From Pachyseris speciosa (lineage: Eukaryota > Cnidaria > Anthozoa > Scleractinia > Pachyseridae), in the NCBI GenBank assembly GCA_016490735.1, contig JAEMWC010000993.1, positions 212,501-276,500 of the forward strand: a stretch of DNA of 64,000 nt, written 5' to 3'. Positions 22,101 to 34,100 of the stretch are shown piece after piece. The position numbers were made by a program, and so were the translations under genes. The notes under the pieces were generated by a model. That model was not told where the DNA came from. It searched no databases and worked only from the letters and a program-made list of their open reading frames with translations. Positions within the stretch are counted from its first letter, which is position 1; each line of letters begins with the position of its first letter.

Positions 22101-23823
22101 CGCGCCGTTTGACCAGGGCTTAAGCAGTGTAAGTACCGTTCTGTAAGTAGTGTAAGTATCGTATTGTAAGTAGTTTGTAAGTAACCCGAGTTCCTTATTG
22201 CCATTAATGTAAGTAAATTCGTGTAATTGATGTAAGTAATTGTGTAAGTAGTACCCTTTTTGTTGAAATAAACATATTTGTTGCAAAAAAAAAAAAGTCT
22301 GAAAACGCCGGTGGCGTTTAATTGAGGAAATACGGTTACGTAACAAATCGCTTCTTTTTAATTGGTTGTCCTTGGGTGTCAAGTTACAATCTCAACAGAA
22401 TTTTTAAACTGGTCGTCTTAGCTAGTCTTACCTGACCATAGTGCTCCTTGTTCTTCTCCGCAGAACCATAATCGTACATTTGGAATTTCTTTGATTTGTA
22501 CATCTGTTGGAATTTAATAATCACAAACGTCAGTGAAGCAACACACACCACATAACAGAACATTTCAAATACAACTTTCCCTTCAACCGACTCCTTTTTT
22601 CATTACCATACCTGCGCAAAATGAACCATGTTCTTAACAGAAGTCCCTGCTGGCGTGTGTGTGTAATACACTGGCAGTCGAGTCTGTTAAGGCAAAAAGA
22701 GACATTTGTGCTTCGCTCAAATAGACAGGCTGATGGGTGTTGGATAATCCTACTGTATAATTATCGTCGTCAACATCAACATTATCGATCGACATCAAAA
22801 AATTCGTTATCATCATCAACATACCCACCATCATTATTATCATTCATCTTCATCTTCATCATTACTATCAGCACAATCAATTACGAGGTAGTGATCACTA
22901 TCGCCAACATCCGTTATCACATCCATCACGTAACCATCACCATCACCGTCATCAACATCGACATCAACATCAATATCATTGTCATAATTATCAGAAAAAA
23001 CATCGACATCAACGTCATTGACATCACAATCATTGCATGTTTCATCATCAACATCCAATTGTCATCCTCGTTGCCTCCCCTCTACTGTCGCACACTTTGT
23101 AACCATAGCAACCTATCTAACCAAGGAATGATTTCACTATCTTTTCCTTTACCTCGTTAAGTTGCTTTGGATCGAAACCGCAGATGACAAAAATAATGTC
23201 GCTACAATACATCTCCAGATCTTTCTCGGAACAAACATATTTGGCCAACCAGTGGACGATGAAATTGGATGGGAGGAAATCACGAAAGCCAAACATTTTG
23301 AACAGATCCTGCATGGGGATAAAGAAAACATAAATATACGGTTCAAGATTTCGAAGAACGGATTTGAGGTTTCTTTCTAATGTAACTGCTGAGACATATT
23401 CTGAAAAAAAATCTTGTGGGATGCATTGTGAGTCTATCTTTTGAGTGTGGGAATTAAATGCTAGGGGTTCAGAGTACATAAAAAAAAACAATTACTCAAT
23501 TCTGATTGGTTGAAAGCAGTACAATTAAACCCAAATGGTACTCCGTTGGAGTACCTATCAAGTTTCCATGGCAACGGCGCGTGAGCAAACGTGTCAAATT
23601 TGAACGCTTTTACGGGTAAAATTTAATAAAAAGACACCTAAACTGAAGTTCCAATTTTGTGGGAATAAAACTACCGTATTTAATTACGCTGTACGGAGTA
23701 GTTTTAACTTCTGAGTTGGTTAACTAACTCGCGGAGCAACTGTTCAAATGAGACCTACTGAGTTGCACTTTCCTTTCGTCTGTGTTTATTATGCTGTACA
23801 AGGTGGTTCAAAGTATGGAATCT

Positions 23824-23885
<62 letters not shown>

Positions 23886-26800
23886 CACTTTATTTAAGTG
23901 TGACCATCCCAATGAAAACTACTCAGCTGTACTTTCCTATTGTATCCTTTGTTTTTGTGTTTCAGCTCCATACAAAACCGATACTGAGTTTTTCCGTTGT
24001 GAAATTAGGATCGCTTGGGGGAGAAAGACTTACGCATAACAGTATACATTACCGCTATTTCGGTCATAAAGTAGGTCAGATATTTAACGGGACTCGTCAT
24101 ATGCCCCACGGTTGCCACTGGTGCAAGAGCAAAGAACTTCTTCACCATCTTGGCTAACTCTTTGTTCCTGGAGAACTCGGAAAATGCCATCAGAGTTCCT
24201 TGTGAATGAGCCACGTAGTATATCGAGGATTGTGATGTCTTTGTTGTGACAAATTTCAACATGGCGGGAAGATCGTAACGGGCCATCTCGTCCCAGCTAA
24301 TAAAGAAGTTACCACAGAAACAGAATTAACCACAACAACAAACGTCCAAGCCCGGGTTGTTCAAAGAGTGGATAACTATATCCGGCGGATAAAATGTACT
24401 GCAACTAATATATGAAGAACTTTACCCGGCGGACTTTGCATAACTGGGGACTTGTAAATAACAATTTGATTGGTTCAGCGAACAGACACAAACCCCCGCG
24501 GCTTTGAATTCTCAGATTTACCAGAGACGATGCGGGACGATCTCATTTAAAACCACCGCCGCTCAAAAGAATTCCCTCCAAGTCATTTACGTATTGGCTT
24601 CAAGCAGAAAAACAGTTTCGAAAAAACCCACGTAGAAATCTAGTCCCCATTAAGTCTGAATAGAGTTTTCTTTACCTTCTTGTGTTTCAATTTTTTCGCC
24701 GTTTATATTAGAATAACAAATTTTTAAATCTATACCTAAAATCCCAAAACTGATCGGAATGCACGGGGTATTTGGCGTGACGAAGGCCGTACGTATTTCC
24801 TCGCACATTGCCCAACCAAACATCAAATCCTGCATCAGCCAGAATGAAACCTAAGCTTTGGTTGGGAAAGTTTGTGACCCAGTTTGAAGAGGAGCACAGG
24901 AGGCCATGCTGAAGGAATATCACGGGCTTTTGACCATCACTGGAATCCGGTTTGACCTGTTTTCTGCCTGCTGGTATTCTTTGGATGTAGATCATGTACC
25001 CATCATCTGTAAGGACGTTGAACTCCTCGGCCGGGTAACCAAAATAACGAATCATTTGGGTCTACAAAAGGAAAAAATTTTGCTTCCGTTTAAGCGGGAA
25101 CTTATCCGAAGAGAGCATGCATACCTATAGTTATGTAGCCTGAGCTGGGACCAGGCTCCGCAGTGGGTTTAAGGAGCGAAAAGAAGGAACGTGGCGCGGT
25201 GGGGGACTGGCAGAGGGGAAGGTGCGGCGCCTGGTCCCAGGCTAATAATTATGATGTAAATGTTTTTCACCATTGCTGAGCACTAGGCTGCGGCGCATAC
25301 AGCGCACACCGCGGGCCTACTATTTATCAAAGTTTCCACCAATCTTATTCGTACTGATTTTCGCGATTTCAAAAAAAAAAAACCGCCAAATTTAATACTC
25401 GCTAAAAATAGACTGCGCGAATTTAAAATCGTGAAATTTAACACTGCATTATGTCAATAAAACAGTACAAAATTTACAACTGCTGAAAAGTCTCGAATTG
25501 GTTGGTCATGCCGCCTTTGCAACACTCGTATTGCTATTGTAGTTAGCGGCTTTTTCGTGAAACTTGTATTCATCGCAATTTGTTGTGGTTACCGTTGTCT
25601 CATGCCGTCGTTCCTGTTATTGTCTTCCAAATCAACTCGTCCTTCAGTATTATTCGGATTTTTGAAATTAAATACGCCTCGGTTCTCTTTCTTGGCCCGA
25701 AGTAGCGAAATTAAAGGGGCAGTATGAATTGCTTCTGGATCACCAGTGAGATGAAATCAAGTGAATTCTAAAAGATAAACCGGGCCAGAAATAAGTTATA
25801 AGTTATTGTGGGGCGGGCGAAAGACACAAGCGCGCGCGAAGTTGCGAGGAAACACGACGCGGGGGTAGCTTCCCTCTCGTCGCGTTTTCTCGCAAATTCG
25901 CGCGCGTGTCTTTCGCCCTCCCCACATTCCATGGCCGAAATTTGAGACTATTTTCAGTCTAATTTCATCTTGGCACGAGGGAAGAACTTGACTAGACGTC
26001 GGCCTTACTTTTTCAAGTTGCCGTATAATTCATTTACATCTCGGTTCTGTTTAAATCTTGGCTAAGCGGGCTTGACGCAAAATATTTAAGAATAGTTTTC
26101 GTGAGCTAAAATAGCCGTTTTGAAAAAAATTTCCCTTTGTCATCGACAAACAGGTCCCCTTTGATTTCCAGAGTTTTACCATCAATCCATGACACCGCCC
26201 CTTTAAATACTTTCGAAATAAGCCTTGAAATTTCTCGCGGCGAAATTAATCTTAAGTACACGCGAAAATTAGTAAGAATAAGGTAAGTTTTGAGTGACAA
26301 GTCCGACTACACCACAGGCGTCTGAGCACTTCCCTTCTGCAATTCTTTTAGACTGCGAGTAGTCTCTAATTTCGGCGATGTATTGTGGAGCGAGCGAAAG
26401 ACGCGCGCGCGAAAAGTTGCGAGGAGACGTGAAGCGAGCAGACGTGCGTAACCCGAGGCACATGCTATGTACGGTATAAGTTCGAAGGATCTATATTGCT
26501 GTTTTCACTCTACTCTTGTATTTATCAGTTACAAGTGAGTGCATCCTTGAGCTTTATGATAGCAAGATAAACTGAAAGCTCTAAAAAGCGTTAAAACTTT
26601 AGCGATAGATTTTCTCGTTGATCTTGAGGTGACAGTTTTCATCCACGGAAGACACCAACGGCCAAAATACGCAAACTCTTCAACGAAAGACAAATTTGCA
26701 ACACCAAATCTATCGCTTCTGAGCAAAACCCCCAAAAACTAAATACCCTTTTTGTCGTTGAGCGTGGAATACATTGCCGAGAATGAAAGAGGCTAGCCTG

Positions 26801-28747
26801 AATTTGTCACGTATCCTCTTCAGGGGGTTCCTCGGTTGCCGTCTATTGTTCGCCGGATTTGACAATACCTTCGATGAGGTGTGAAAATTGTGCAAATCTT
26901 TGAAGGCCAAAAAGCTGTGGTTTTACTATTGCGTGTATTCCCTCCAGTCGAATTAATCTTAATACAGATTTGAATGAAATTTGGCGAAAATGTTTCTTAC
27001 ATGTTACCGCACCAAAGTTTGTGAGGCTTTTACAATTTTCCCGTGGCGTCCACGCACGTGACACGCATGAAAAAGAAAAAAGTGACGATGGATTTTCTCA
27101 GTCGGAATGTCTATTGTCTCTTAAATGATATACGGTAGTCCAGTTTGTATGAATATACGCAGTAACGGTTGAGCAAAGATTGTGAGTTTTTCGTTTGAAT
27201 GCTTTCGCTCGCCTATCGAAGCAAAAATTGTTAAAGTAAGAGTCATTTTCAGATTTTATATTTTATTAGCTTTCCAGTGATATATAGTTTTCTGGGTTTT
27301 TTTAAAAACAACACGTACAAGAGCAATTTTCCAGTAACGTTAAATAGGCGGCATTGACTCTTCAAATTTCTGCGGAATAACTTATCAGCCGATAGCTCAT
27401 TGATAGAAACACTATTGTTTACATAGAGCGCTGAGAACATAAGAAAATTCACGTGCTCGTGTAATTGATCAACCACGAGACAGTATTCCAAGAAATATAG
27501 CCACAGCGTCCAAGAAAACCGCGTGGCATGTTCGCACGTTCTTGTCTCATGTGGTTTTATCGAAAATATCGACACATGCATTTGCTTTTGCTGTTGTTTG
27601 ACTTGCTGGACTGAGAATGTCCAACAAGAAACAAAAAAAGTAATGGCCACTCATTCTTCAAATATCGTAGCAAACGGGAGAAAGATCGAAGATCAAAAAA
27701 GAAAAAAATGGCAGATAATTCCTCAAATACGTGGGAGGAGAAGTGGGCGTTTTTGACTGGTGTGAGTGATAAACGTGAGATTTCCGAGAAAACACAGGTA
27801 AACTGACCGCCTGGTCTATGGTGTTACAATGAGTGATGTAATCAATGTAGTTTCGGCAACGACTTTCGTTTTCCTTGAGTGCAACCGTCATAATTTTGCA
27901 CCACCTCTTAAAATACGGCACAAAACATCGAATTTTCGTTTCCAAGGCCTATTCTGAAGCAATCGCAGGGGAAAACAAATCGATCATCTAAAAGGACTGC
28001 TCTAAGATTCAGTAATATTTGTTCCTCGCAGAAATATTTTAATTCGCATCCTGATCGCTAGTCAGGCTCGGTTTTCTTCGAGAACCGTTTCAAGAAAAGA
28101 AGAGAAACAGTGCAATGTTTTCGCAATTGATAATTAAATAAACCGCAACAATGCTTTACCAAAGGAGCACGTATGGGAAATCTCATTAATATTATTACAC
28201 GTAGCTCGTTACTGGCGAATTTACTGTTGGTTATTAGTCCAGGCATTTTTATTTTCCTGAGGCTATCACGTCAATGGCTGAAAACAAAGTATGAGAAACA
28301 AGCTAAGCAAGACTTTTAATTGTGTTCCTCGCCTTGCCAGACTGAGACTTTCAGCCAAAGACTTGCCAAATGTGATGGTTGTGGGCAGCCGGAATTTTTT
28401 TTGTTAAAAGAAAAGTGTCTGTCGTCCACAACAGAAATCTAGTTCATGTTACTATTCACAAAAGATAAGCTATTGAGCAATACCACGTTATCATTTATCA
28501 GCATTTCGCAAGCCAAAATTTGAAATTTTGAACGTTTTGCTTCAAATTGGAACTTTCCCATTTTGAATAAAGCGTTCTTAAGATATCAATAAAGGAGAAA
28601 ATCAGCAGTAAAAGCTGGAGTGCGTAGACTTACCACATTCATGTTGGTTTCCGGTAAATCATGATGTAGCGGGCTCGAAAGCGTCACAGGAAGGGTATCA
28701 GTTATGATGAACACCGAGAACAGCATGGCAATCGAAACAACAGACAT
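19185..28747 (-). CDS. Secreted acid lipase (gastric/lysosomal type), copy B, 7 exons
   Basis: Exons on the minus strand: 28634-28747, 24736-25061, 24053-24296, 23153-23308, 22612-22683, 22432-22503, 19185-19415. Every exon length and phase equals copy A (404 residues). Start ATG at 28747 was chosen because it matches copy A; an in-frame ATG further upstream (28807) would add 20 residues before the signal peptide. Nucleophile elbow AHSQG, WLAD aspartate and WDHLDF histidine are all present. Differences from A are few, for example five in the 108 codons of exon 2, so the two are recent paralogues under constraint. Intron 6 holds a 2.2-kb nested insertion absent from A. Confidence 0.88.
19600..19755 (+). 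mobile_element. tRNA-derived SINE fragment, copy in lipase B intron
   Basis: Orthologous in position to the copy at 3990-4155. It is slightly longer over the tRNA-like head (GTTGGCACAGCGGTGAGAGC, CCAATGTGTCCC) and has the same GATTTGATTT tail. Confidence 0.6.
20840..21260 (+). pseudogene. C-terminal fragment of an L1/Tx1-type LINE ORF2
   Basis: The frame from about 20852 contains the CCHC-like zinc-binding segment typical of LINE ORF2 C-termini (LCSFCKG, HLLFHCS, with the downstream FW). It continues in a shifted frame through NYFTIIGKLF and LPDIHGFRAK. Only the last part of the element is present. Confidence 0.65.
21413..22120. mobile_element. MITE with TAA target duplication and captured open frame
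   Basis: The ends AGCCCTGGTCAAACGGCGC and their inverse are flanked by TAA at 21410-21412 and 22121-22123. Subterminal ATGATAGT/ACTATCAT repeats occur in both orientations. The TAA duplication suggests the PIF/Harbinger group (inferred). Inside, AAAATGGCCGCC at about 21660 looks like a good start context. It opens a frame that reads on for about 110 codons rich in S/E/N/D (SSRGSAAASE, SQELEETPH) and then ends in the right arm. Confidence 0.6.
23826..23884. repeat. (TAA)n microsatellite
   Basis: About 20 TAA/AAT units in lipase B intron 3. The surrounding CACTTTATTTAAGTG may be its host sequence. Confidence 0.95.
25715..26202. mobile_element. TTAA-flanked MITE of a second family
   Basis: Flanked by TTAA at 25711-25714 and 26203-26206, with ends AGGGGCAGT and ACCGCCCCT. 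The interior differs from 2715-3103. It contains AGCGCGCG-type GC blocks in inverted orientation near 25830-25910. Confidence 0.5.
26300..28580. other. Lipase B intron 1: noncoding, partly duplicated in copy A
   Basis: 27390-28250 is clearly related to 12780-13560 (shared CGTGCTCGTGTAAT, TATTACACGTAGCTCGT and others). This shows that the lipase duplication included intron 1. No coding sequence is recognised in the intron. Confidence 0.55.
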
Positions 28748-28949
28748 GATTTTAGAGTATTTTAGTGCGGAAAACTGAAAAGACAGCCGAGATGATACGA
28801 CTCCCAACAGCTCAGACCGACCCCGACAATTGTGAGGCTCGTAATAGTTGAAAAGAATGTCACGTGTTAAGGTGTGGTGTTAGTGGTGACAGCGTTTGAC
28901 CTCCTTGTGAGTAACCTGAGCCAACAAGCGTTTACTGATTTTTCCAGGA

Positions 28950-30020
28950 TAGTCTGTGACCCGGGGGGGGGGGGGGGGAGGCAGGGTACTCCCAGAAAAA
29001 TTGGGTGGGGGTGTGCGGCCCGCTTCCTGAAACCCTTACCCTATTTCAGACCAAAATCTGCGATTTTCCCTACCCTATTTAAGACTTGATCAAAAATTCG
29101 ATACCCTAGTTTCAGACCTATTTCACGTACACAATTGGCGTAAACATAATTAAAAGAGAAGAAAGAAGGGCTTTTGTTGATGGTCTTATCGCCTGGCTCA
29201 TGATGATGAAGAAGTAGCTTCTTCTAAAAACAACATAACCAATTCAAGGCTAGAGTGCATGAGCCATACCCTGTTTCAGACCCAAATGGTCAAAATTGAT
29301 ACCCTATTTCAGACCAAACCAACCATACCCTTTGGGGCCGCACATACCTATATAGCTCATATAAGAAAGTACCCCTACCCCCCGGAGGTCTGCGAGAAGG
29401 CGGTCACGTTTGACTTTTTCGCGAGCGGCGATATACCCTTGGTGCTAGAGGTTTTATTTTTCTTAGCGAGGCCGGCGGTTAACCCGCAAAACGCAAAGCG
29501 AACGGAGACGCGAAAAATAAGAACCTCTGCTAACGGCAGTTGAGAACGTCACTTCTATGCAATTTCGGAATAAGATATCTTGGCAAACCGGTTTTCTGCA
29601 GTGTGATCATAATTTGACATGACGTGTCGCCGTGGTGATGCCTAAAGCCGCTTGTTTGTGTCTCGTGTAAATGACGAAATTCGTGAGCTGCGTTTCCACA
29701 GCCCCGGTTAAAATTATAGCGTCTGTAAAAAGTGTTTGAGTTTGTTAATTTCTGGATCTGGAAGGTTCAATTTTTTCGACGGTGTCTGCTTGAGACAAAG
29801 ATAACTGTAAAGATGGCTATGATCGATGTTGTACCCTGGGTGCCAGAGGTTATTTTATTATGATTATTATTTTTTTATTTTTTTTTTATTTTTTTTTCCA
29901 TTTGAAGGAGAAAAATAACGCGGCGAAGCAGCGTCAACGAGGCTTAATTTTGCGTTTCGTGGGTTAACCGCTTCTCGCTAAGAAAAATAAAACCCTCTAG
30001 CACTCAAGGTATCGCGGTTG
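28950..30020. other. Noncoding repeats between lipase B and TRPA1
   Basis: Holds a G-tract (about 28963-28979) and repeated TACCCTATTTCAGACC motifs. A pair of inverted blocks sharing CTAGAGG / CCTCTAG plus TTATTTTTCTTAGCGA (about 29440-29545 and 29945-30010) looks like degraded inverted-repeat elements. No gene. Confidence 0.45.
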
Positions 30021-31193
30021 TCGTCAGTGTTGTGATTTCCGGTAAACCAAAGAGATCACTGCCTCAGCCCTTTTGTGCATGAAATGTCCAAGAGACGAGG
30101 AGAAATTAGAAAAGCTCTTCGAGGCACTGAATGTTTTTAGAAAGAAAGCTAAACAGACGCTTACGGATCGGAACAAAAGGAACTAAATGGGGGTGGAAAT
30201 TCCGCGAAAAGATTAAAAGAGGTGTTACATAAAACTTCGCCGACTATAATTAACAGTGGTACTGTCAAGAAACCTGAAATTCCGCACTGAAATGTCCATC
30301 CCACGTTCGACCGAGATCGCTTTTAAACCAACTTTATTACCCGCTGGACTACAACTTTACAACGACTTAGTTGTCCCGTTCAAGAAGGTTCGATCATCGA
30401 TTGTGGTGTGATGCAAATTAAATATCAAGGACGTTGTTAACAGGACCGCAAACACATCCTCACACTTGATAAAATGAAGTAAAGCCTCTTCCTGAACAGG
30501 TTTCAATTTTAAAATCTCCGAAAATCCACAGTTAAGTGCGAATTGTACTCAGTTTCTTAAGTTTACAGAGGGAGCCTCTGGACCACGTGAAAAGCCTGCA
30601 ACTGACTTATTGTGCGCCGCTCATAATCCGATTGGAAATTTTGGACAACCTCCCTATCCGGAGACATTCCATTTAGTTTTGAAATTTTGCGGTGGTGAGC
30701 TGAAATGTAAACCTCACTATTACATTCATGCCCTGATCTCAGTCCTGGCTAATTTATTTTTCATTGCCAAGACAAAAAAAGCAAATCCACGGTTATAAAA
30801 TTGCAGCTTTTAAACGCATTGTGAGTCAACCTTTGTTCTTCTATTATTCCTTTCCAGTCATTGTCTTCATAAGTATTTATTGTCCTTTACATGTATTGAT
30901 TTCCATGTCAAGTTGCCGAGAGTAAATCAACTCACACAATGAGCAGTTCCCTTCTGTATTGTCCCTCGCTTTCACCGAACCCACCCTGGAACCCACCATT
31001 GTCATGCAAACAAATGTGTCACGGTTCGGTTGTTTACCTCAATACAAGCGCCATTTGAAATTACAATATATAACATCGTTTGCTAAACAATATGCGCCAG
31101 TAGTTTTGCAACCGTCAGCTAAGACATTCATTAAGTTTTCGGTTCTCCTTTAAATCGTTTTCGAACCATCCTATAACGGCAAAATCCTATGTA
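30020..31193. other. Region upstream of TRPA1 start
   Basis: No recognised coding sequence. The TRPA1 promoter and 5' UTR presumably lie here, but I cannot place a transcription start. Confidence 0.35.
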
Positions 31194-34100
31194 ATGGAAA
31201 GCGACAAAGGCAGGGAGGATCATGAAGGTGTCTTACTTCTGGGCCAGAAACCTCTGTCTTCAAATGCTGGTAGCCCAACGATAAATTTTCGTCCAGAGTT
31301 TGTGTTGGAGGCCTTTGAGTTGAATTCGCCCTTCTCTGCTGCCGTATTCAACACAAGCGGTTCAAGTTTAAAATCACCGAGCCTTCGGCAAGCCATCCGC
31401 GAGAAAAACTTCACATACTTGCGCCAGTATTCTGAAACGGGGCAATTTGATCTGAATGCTGTTGATGGTACCGGTTTTACACCGTTGCACCATGCTGCGA
31501 GCGGGAACAACATTGAAGTGGTTTCTATGCTGCTGGACTGTCATGCGAACGTCAACCGTCAGGGTCAGCAGTTACTGACTCCGCTGCATGTAGCTGTTCG
31601 GTGAGTCTAACTCCAAACAGTCCCTCGTATCGCTCTAAATTCGACTCTTAGACTAATTTCCAGTTCGTTAGACCAGGTAGTGTCAAATTGAATGCTTTAA
31701 TTTATAAACTACTGGTAAACATTTCCCTTCCCGGTATCGGTTTCTCATTCAGAAGATAAAAATTTTATCTGATCACTTGTCACAGGGAGAAAAATGAAAC
31801 AGTTGAGGCGCAGCTACCCGTCTTCATAGGCCATTCCTTTTGACTTTAGACATCATTGAAAAGTTCCTCGCCAGTGCACAAGATAACGGCCTTTTTGTAG
31901 GACGCTTTCTTACGCTTTGCAAACAAACATTTGCATATATTGAGCTCGAACAATAGACTGCGCTAGGCGGTTATTTTTTCTCTCATTCTCACCTTGCGCT
32001 CCGACCGCTCCTCGTGTCTCGCCCTTCAACTTTTTAGTGGAAGACCTTTCGCTTGACAAGACGTCGCATTCGACCAACGCAAAAATACGTCTGTTTTACA
32101 GTCTAGTTATTTTTAAATCAATGGATGGTATAATTTAATTTCTTTTGTGAGGGACGGAAGATTACAAAATTAGATTTCTTAGTATTGAAAGTTAACTTAT
32201 TAGCATTTAGCCAATCAGTAACATATTTCTACAGTCTCAAGTGATTTCAGACTTTATCAGATAGATTGTATTGGTGTCATCAGCAAAGAGATGAAAATCT
32301 AAAATTTCAAAACAGTTGTGGATATCATTGATATACATTAGAAAGAGAAGTGGGCCCAGAACAGATCCTCGTGGCACACCGAGAGACATTTTTTCGTTTG
32401 TGAGATACTGGAGTCAATTTGAGTAGACTGGTAACGATCAGAAAGATAAGAGGAAAACCAATCGTTCACGATTCCCCTTATTCCATAATGGTGTAATTTA
32501 TGTAAGAGAATGGAGTGATCAACAGCATCAAATGCTTTTTTGAGATCTAATAATATTCCACATGAAAACAACTTATTATCCATATTATAGTTTGGATTCT
32601 GCTGACAAATTCAAGTTGAGCATGATGACAGGAATGCGTCTCACGAAAACCGTACTGTAATTTAAATAGTAGGTCTTTTTTTTTCTACATAAGCAATTAG
32701 GCGATTATACATCACTTTTTCAAAAATGCGGTTAAATACAGAAAGCAGAGAGATGGGCCTGTAGTTCCCCGGCTCTGTATCATCATCAGATGATGTGCAA
32801 AAATTGGGGAAAAATGACGTTTATTATTCTCCGTTGCCATGTGACAAAATATAAACGGTAAAAACTGTTAACTACCCTTCAACTCATCAGTTTTAATAGC
32901 GCGCTTTTCAAAATAAGCGGGAAAAAACCAGCCCCACAAGTTGAAAATACAGATAACAGATATCTTTCTTTCTGGAAAGTAAATTTTGGGCATTTTTGCG
33001 GTTATCTACTACCTCAAACGCCTTTTATGAAGGCTAGTGCCATCGCTAAGGAATGAATTGGTGGGAGCTAAACGTGTTAACAATGTAGCGCGAATATGAC
33101 GATGATTAAAGCCTCCAATTCTCGTGGCTCTTCGAATGAAGTGGTTTTAATTTTCAGTGGTCATATTTTGCTAGGTGAAATAACATTAACGCAAAAGCGA
33201 AAGCGCATTTAGGGTGTGCAAGTAGTATATTTATACAGTATATATCGATAAGTTTTTTTCCCTTGGTGTGTCCTGAAGTATTCTGTTCCCGGTGTGATCT
33301 GATGAACTCTCAGCTGATACTGAACAGAGCGTTATTTTGCTTTGCAGATACAACAGTGTCGAAGCAGTAAAAATTCTGATGGATAACAACGCTGACCCTT
33401 CCATCAAAAATACCGACGGAGCAACACCGTTGCACTTTGCGGCGCGGCGCGGCTGCGTAAACACCTCCAAGCTTCTGCTTAGCAATGCTTTGACATCTGT
33501 CAACTATCCAGATCACAGCGGAATGACACCGTTTCACTTGGCATGTGTCAGCGGTAGTTCAGAGCTCTGCGAGCTGTTCATGGAACGAAAAGCGGATATA
33601 AGCCTGCGCACGGTGGAGGAGAAAAGTCCTTTGCATCTGGCTGCTTTACATGGCAATAAAGCGATCGTTGAGCTTTTGATAAAGAAAGGTTGGTTTTGAA
33701 GACTGAAGAATGTGTAGTTTTAGTTTTGCTGTTGCTTCTGATCTGTTCCCTGCTGTTTCTCGTGCAACTTGGTGTGGTAAACCAGCCAAAGGTCGTTTTC
33801 TGAGCATAACTGGTCAATTGCGTCGCTCAGGTGAGCTAACAAAATTCAAGCCAATCCACAATAGGTGGGTTCACACTAAGACCCTCAAAGTGCACTTGAA
33901 GTGGACTTGAGTCCAAGTGCATTTAGAACGCACGTTCACTATTACAACTTTAATGCAGTCATTCGTGCCCGAATGGTCCAAATGAAGTGCCGGTGAACTT
34001 GACAAACTCCTGCTTTGAATAGGCTGAAAAGAATAAGCAGAAGGAGTAGCTTGTACTGGAACGTATTGCACTTCGTTTCCAACACCGGACGCACTAAGTC

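Larger units (their letters stand above)
20169..22335. mobile_element. Composite insertion in lipase B intron 6
   Basis: Copy A reads straight through this point (GACGTTAA..CGTAACAAATCGC), whereas copy B is interrupted. The insertion begins with CCGTATTTTCTCAATTTGACGCC and ends with the approximate inverse (GGCGTTTAATTGAGGAAATACGG), so it has inverted ends. Inside are GC-rich GGCGTTTGATCGAGG motifs, a LINE fragment (20840-21260) and a 708-bp MITE (21413-22120). No transposase is visible. Confidence 0.6.

Noticed and set aside
22621..23160. 179-codon plus-strand frame in the lipase B region
   Set aside because: It is antisense to lipase exon 5 and otherwise encoded by ATC-rich simple sequence.
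25830..25920. CRISPR-like or regulatory meaning of the GCGCGCGAA inverted blocks
   Set aside because: A single inverted pair inside a TTAA-flanked MITE explains it.
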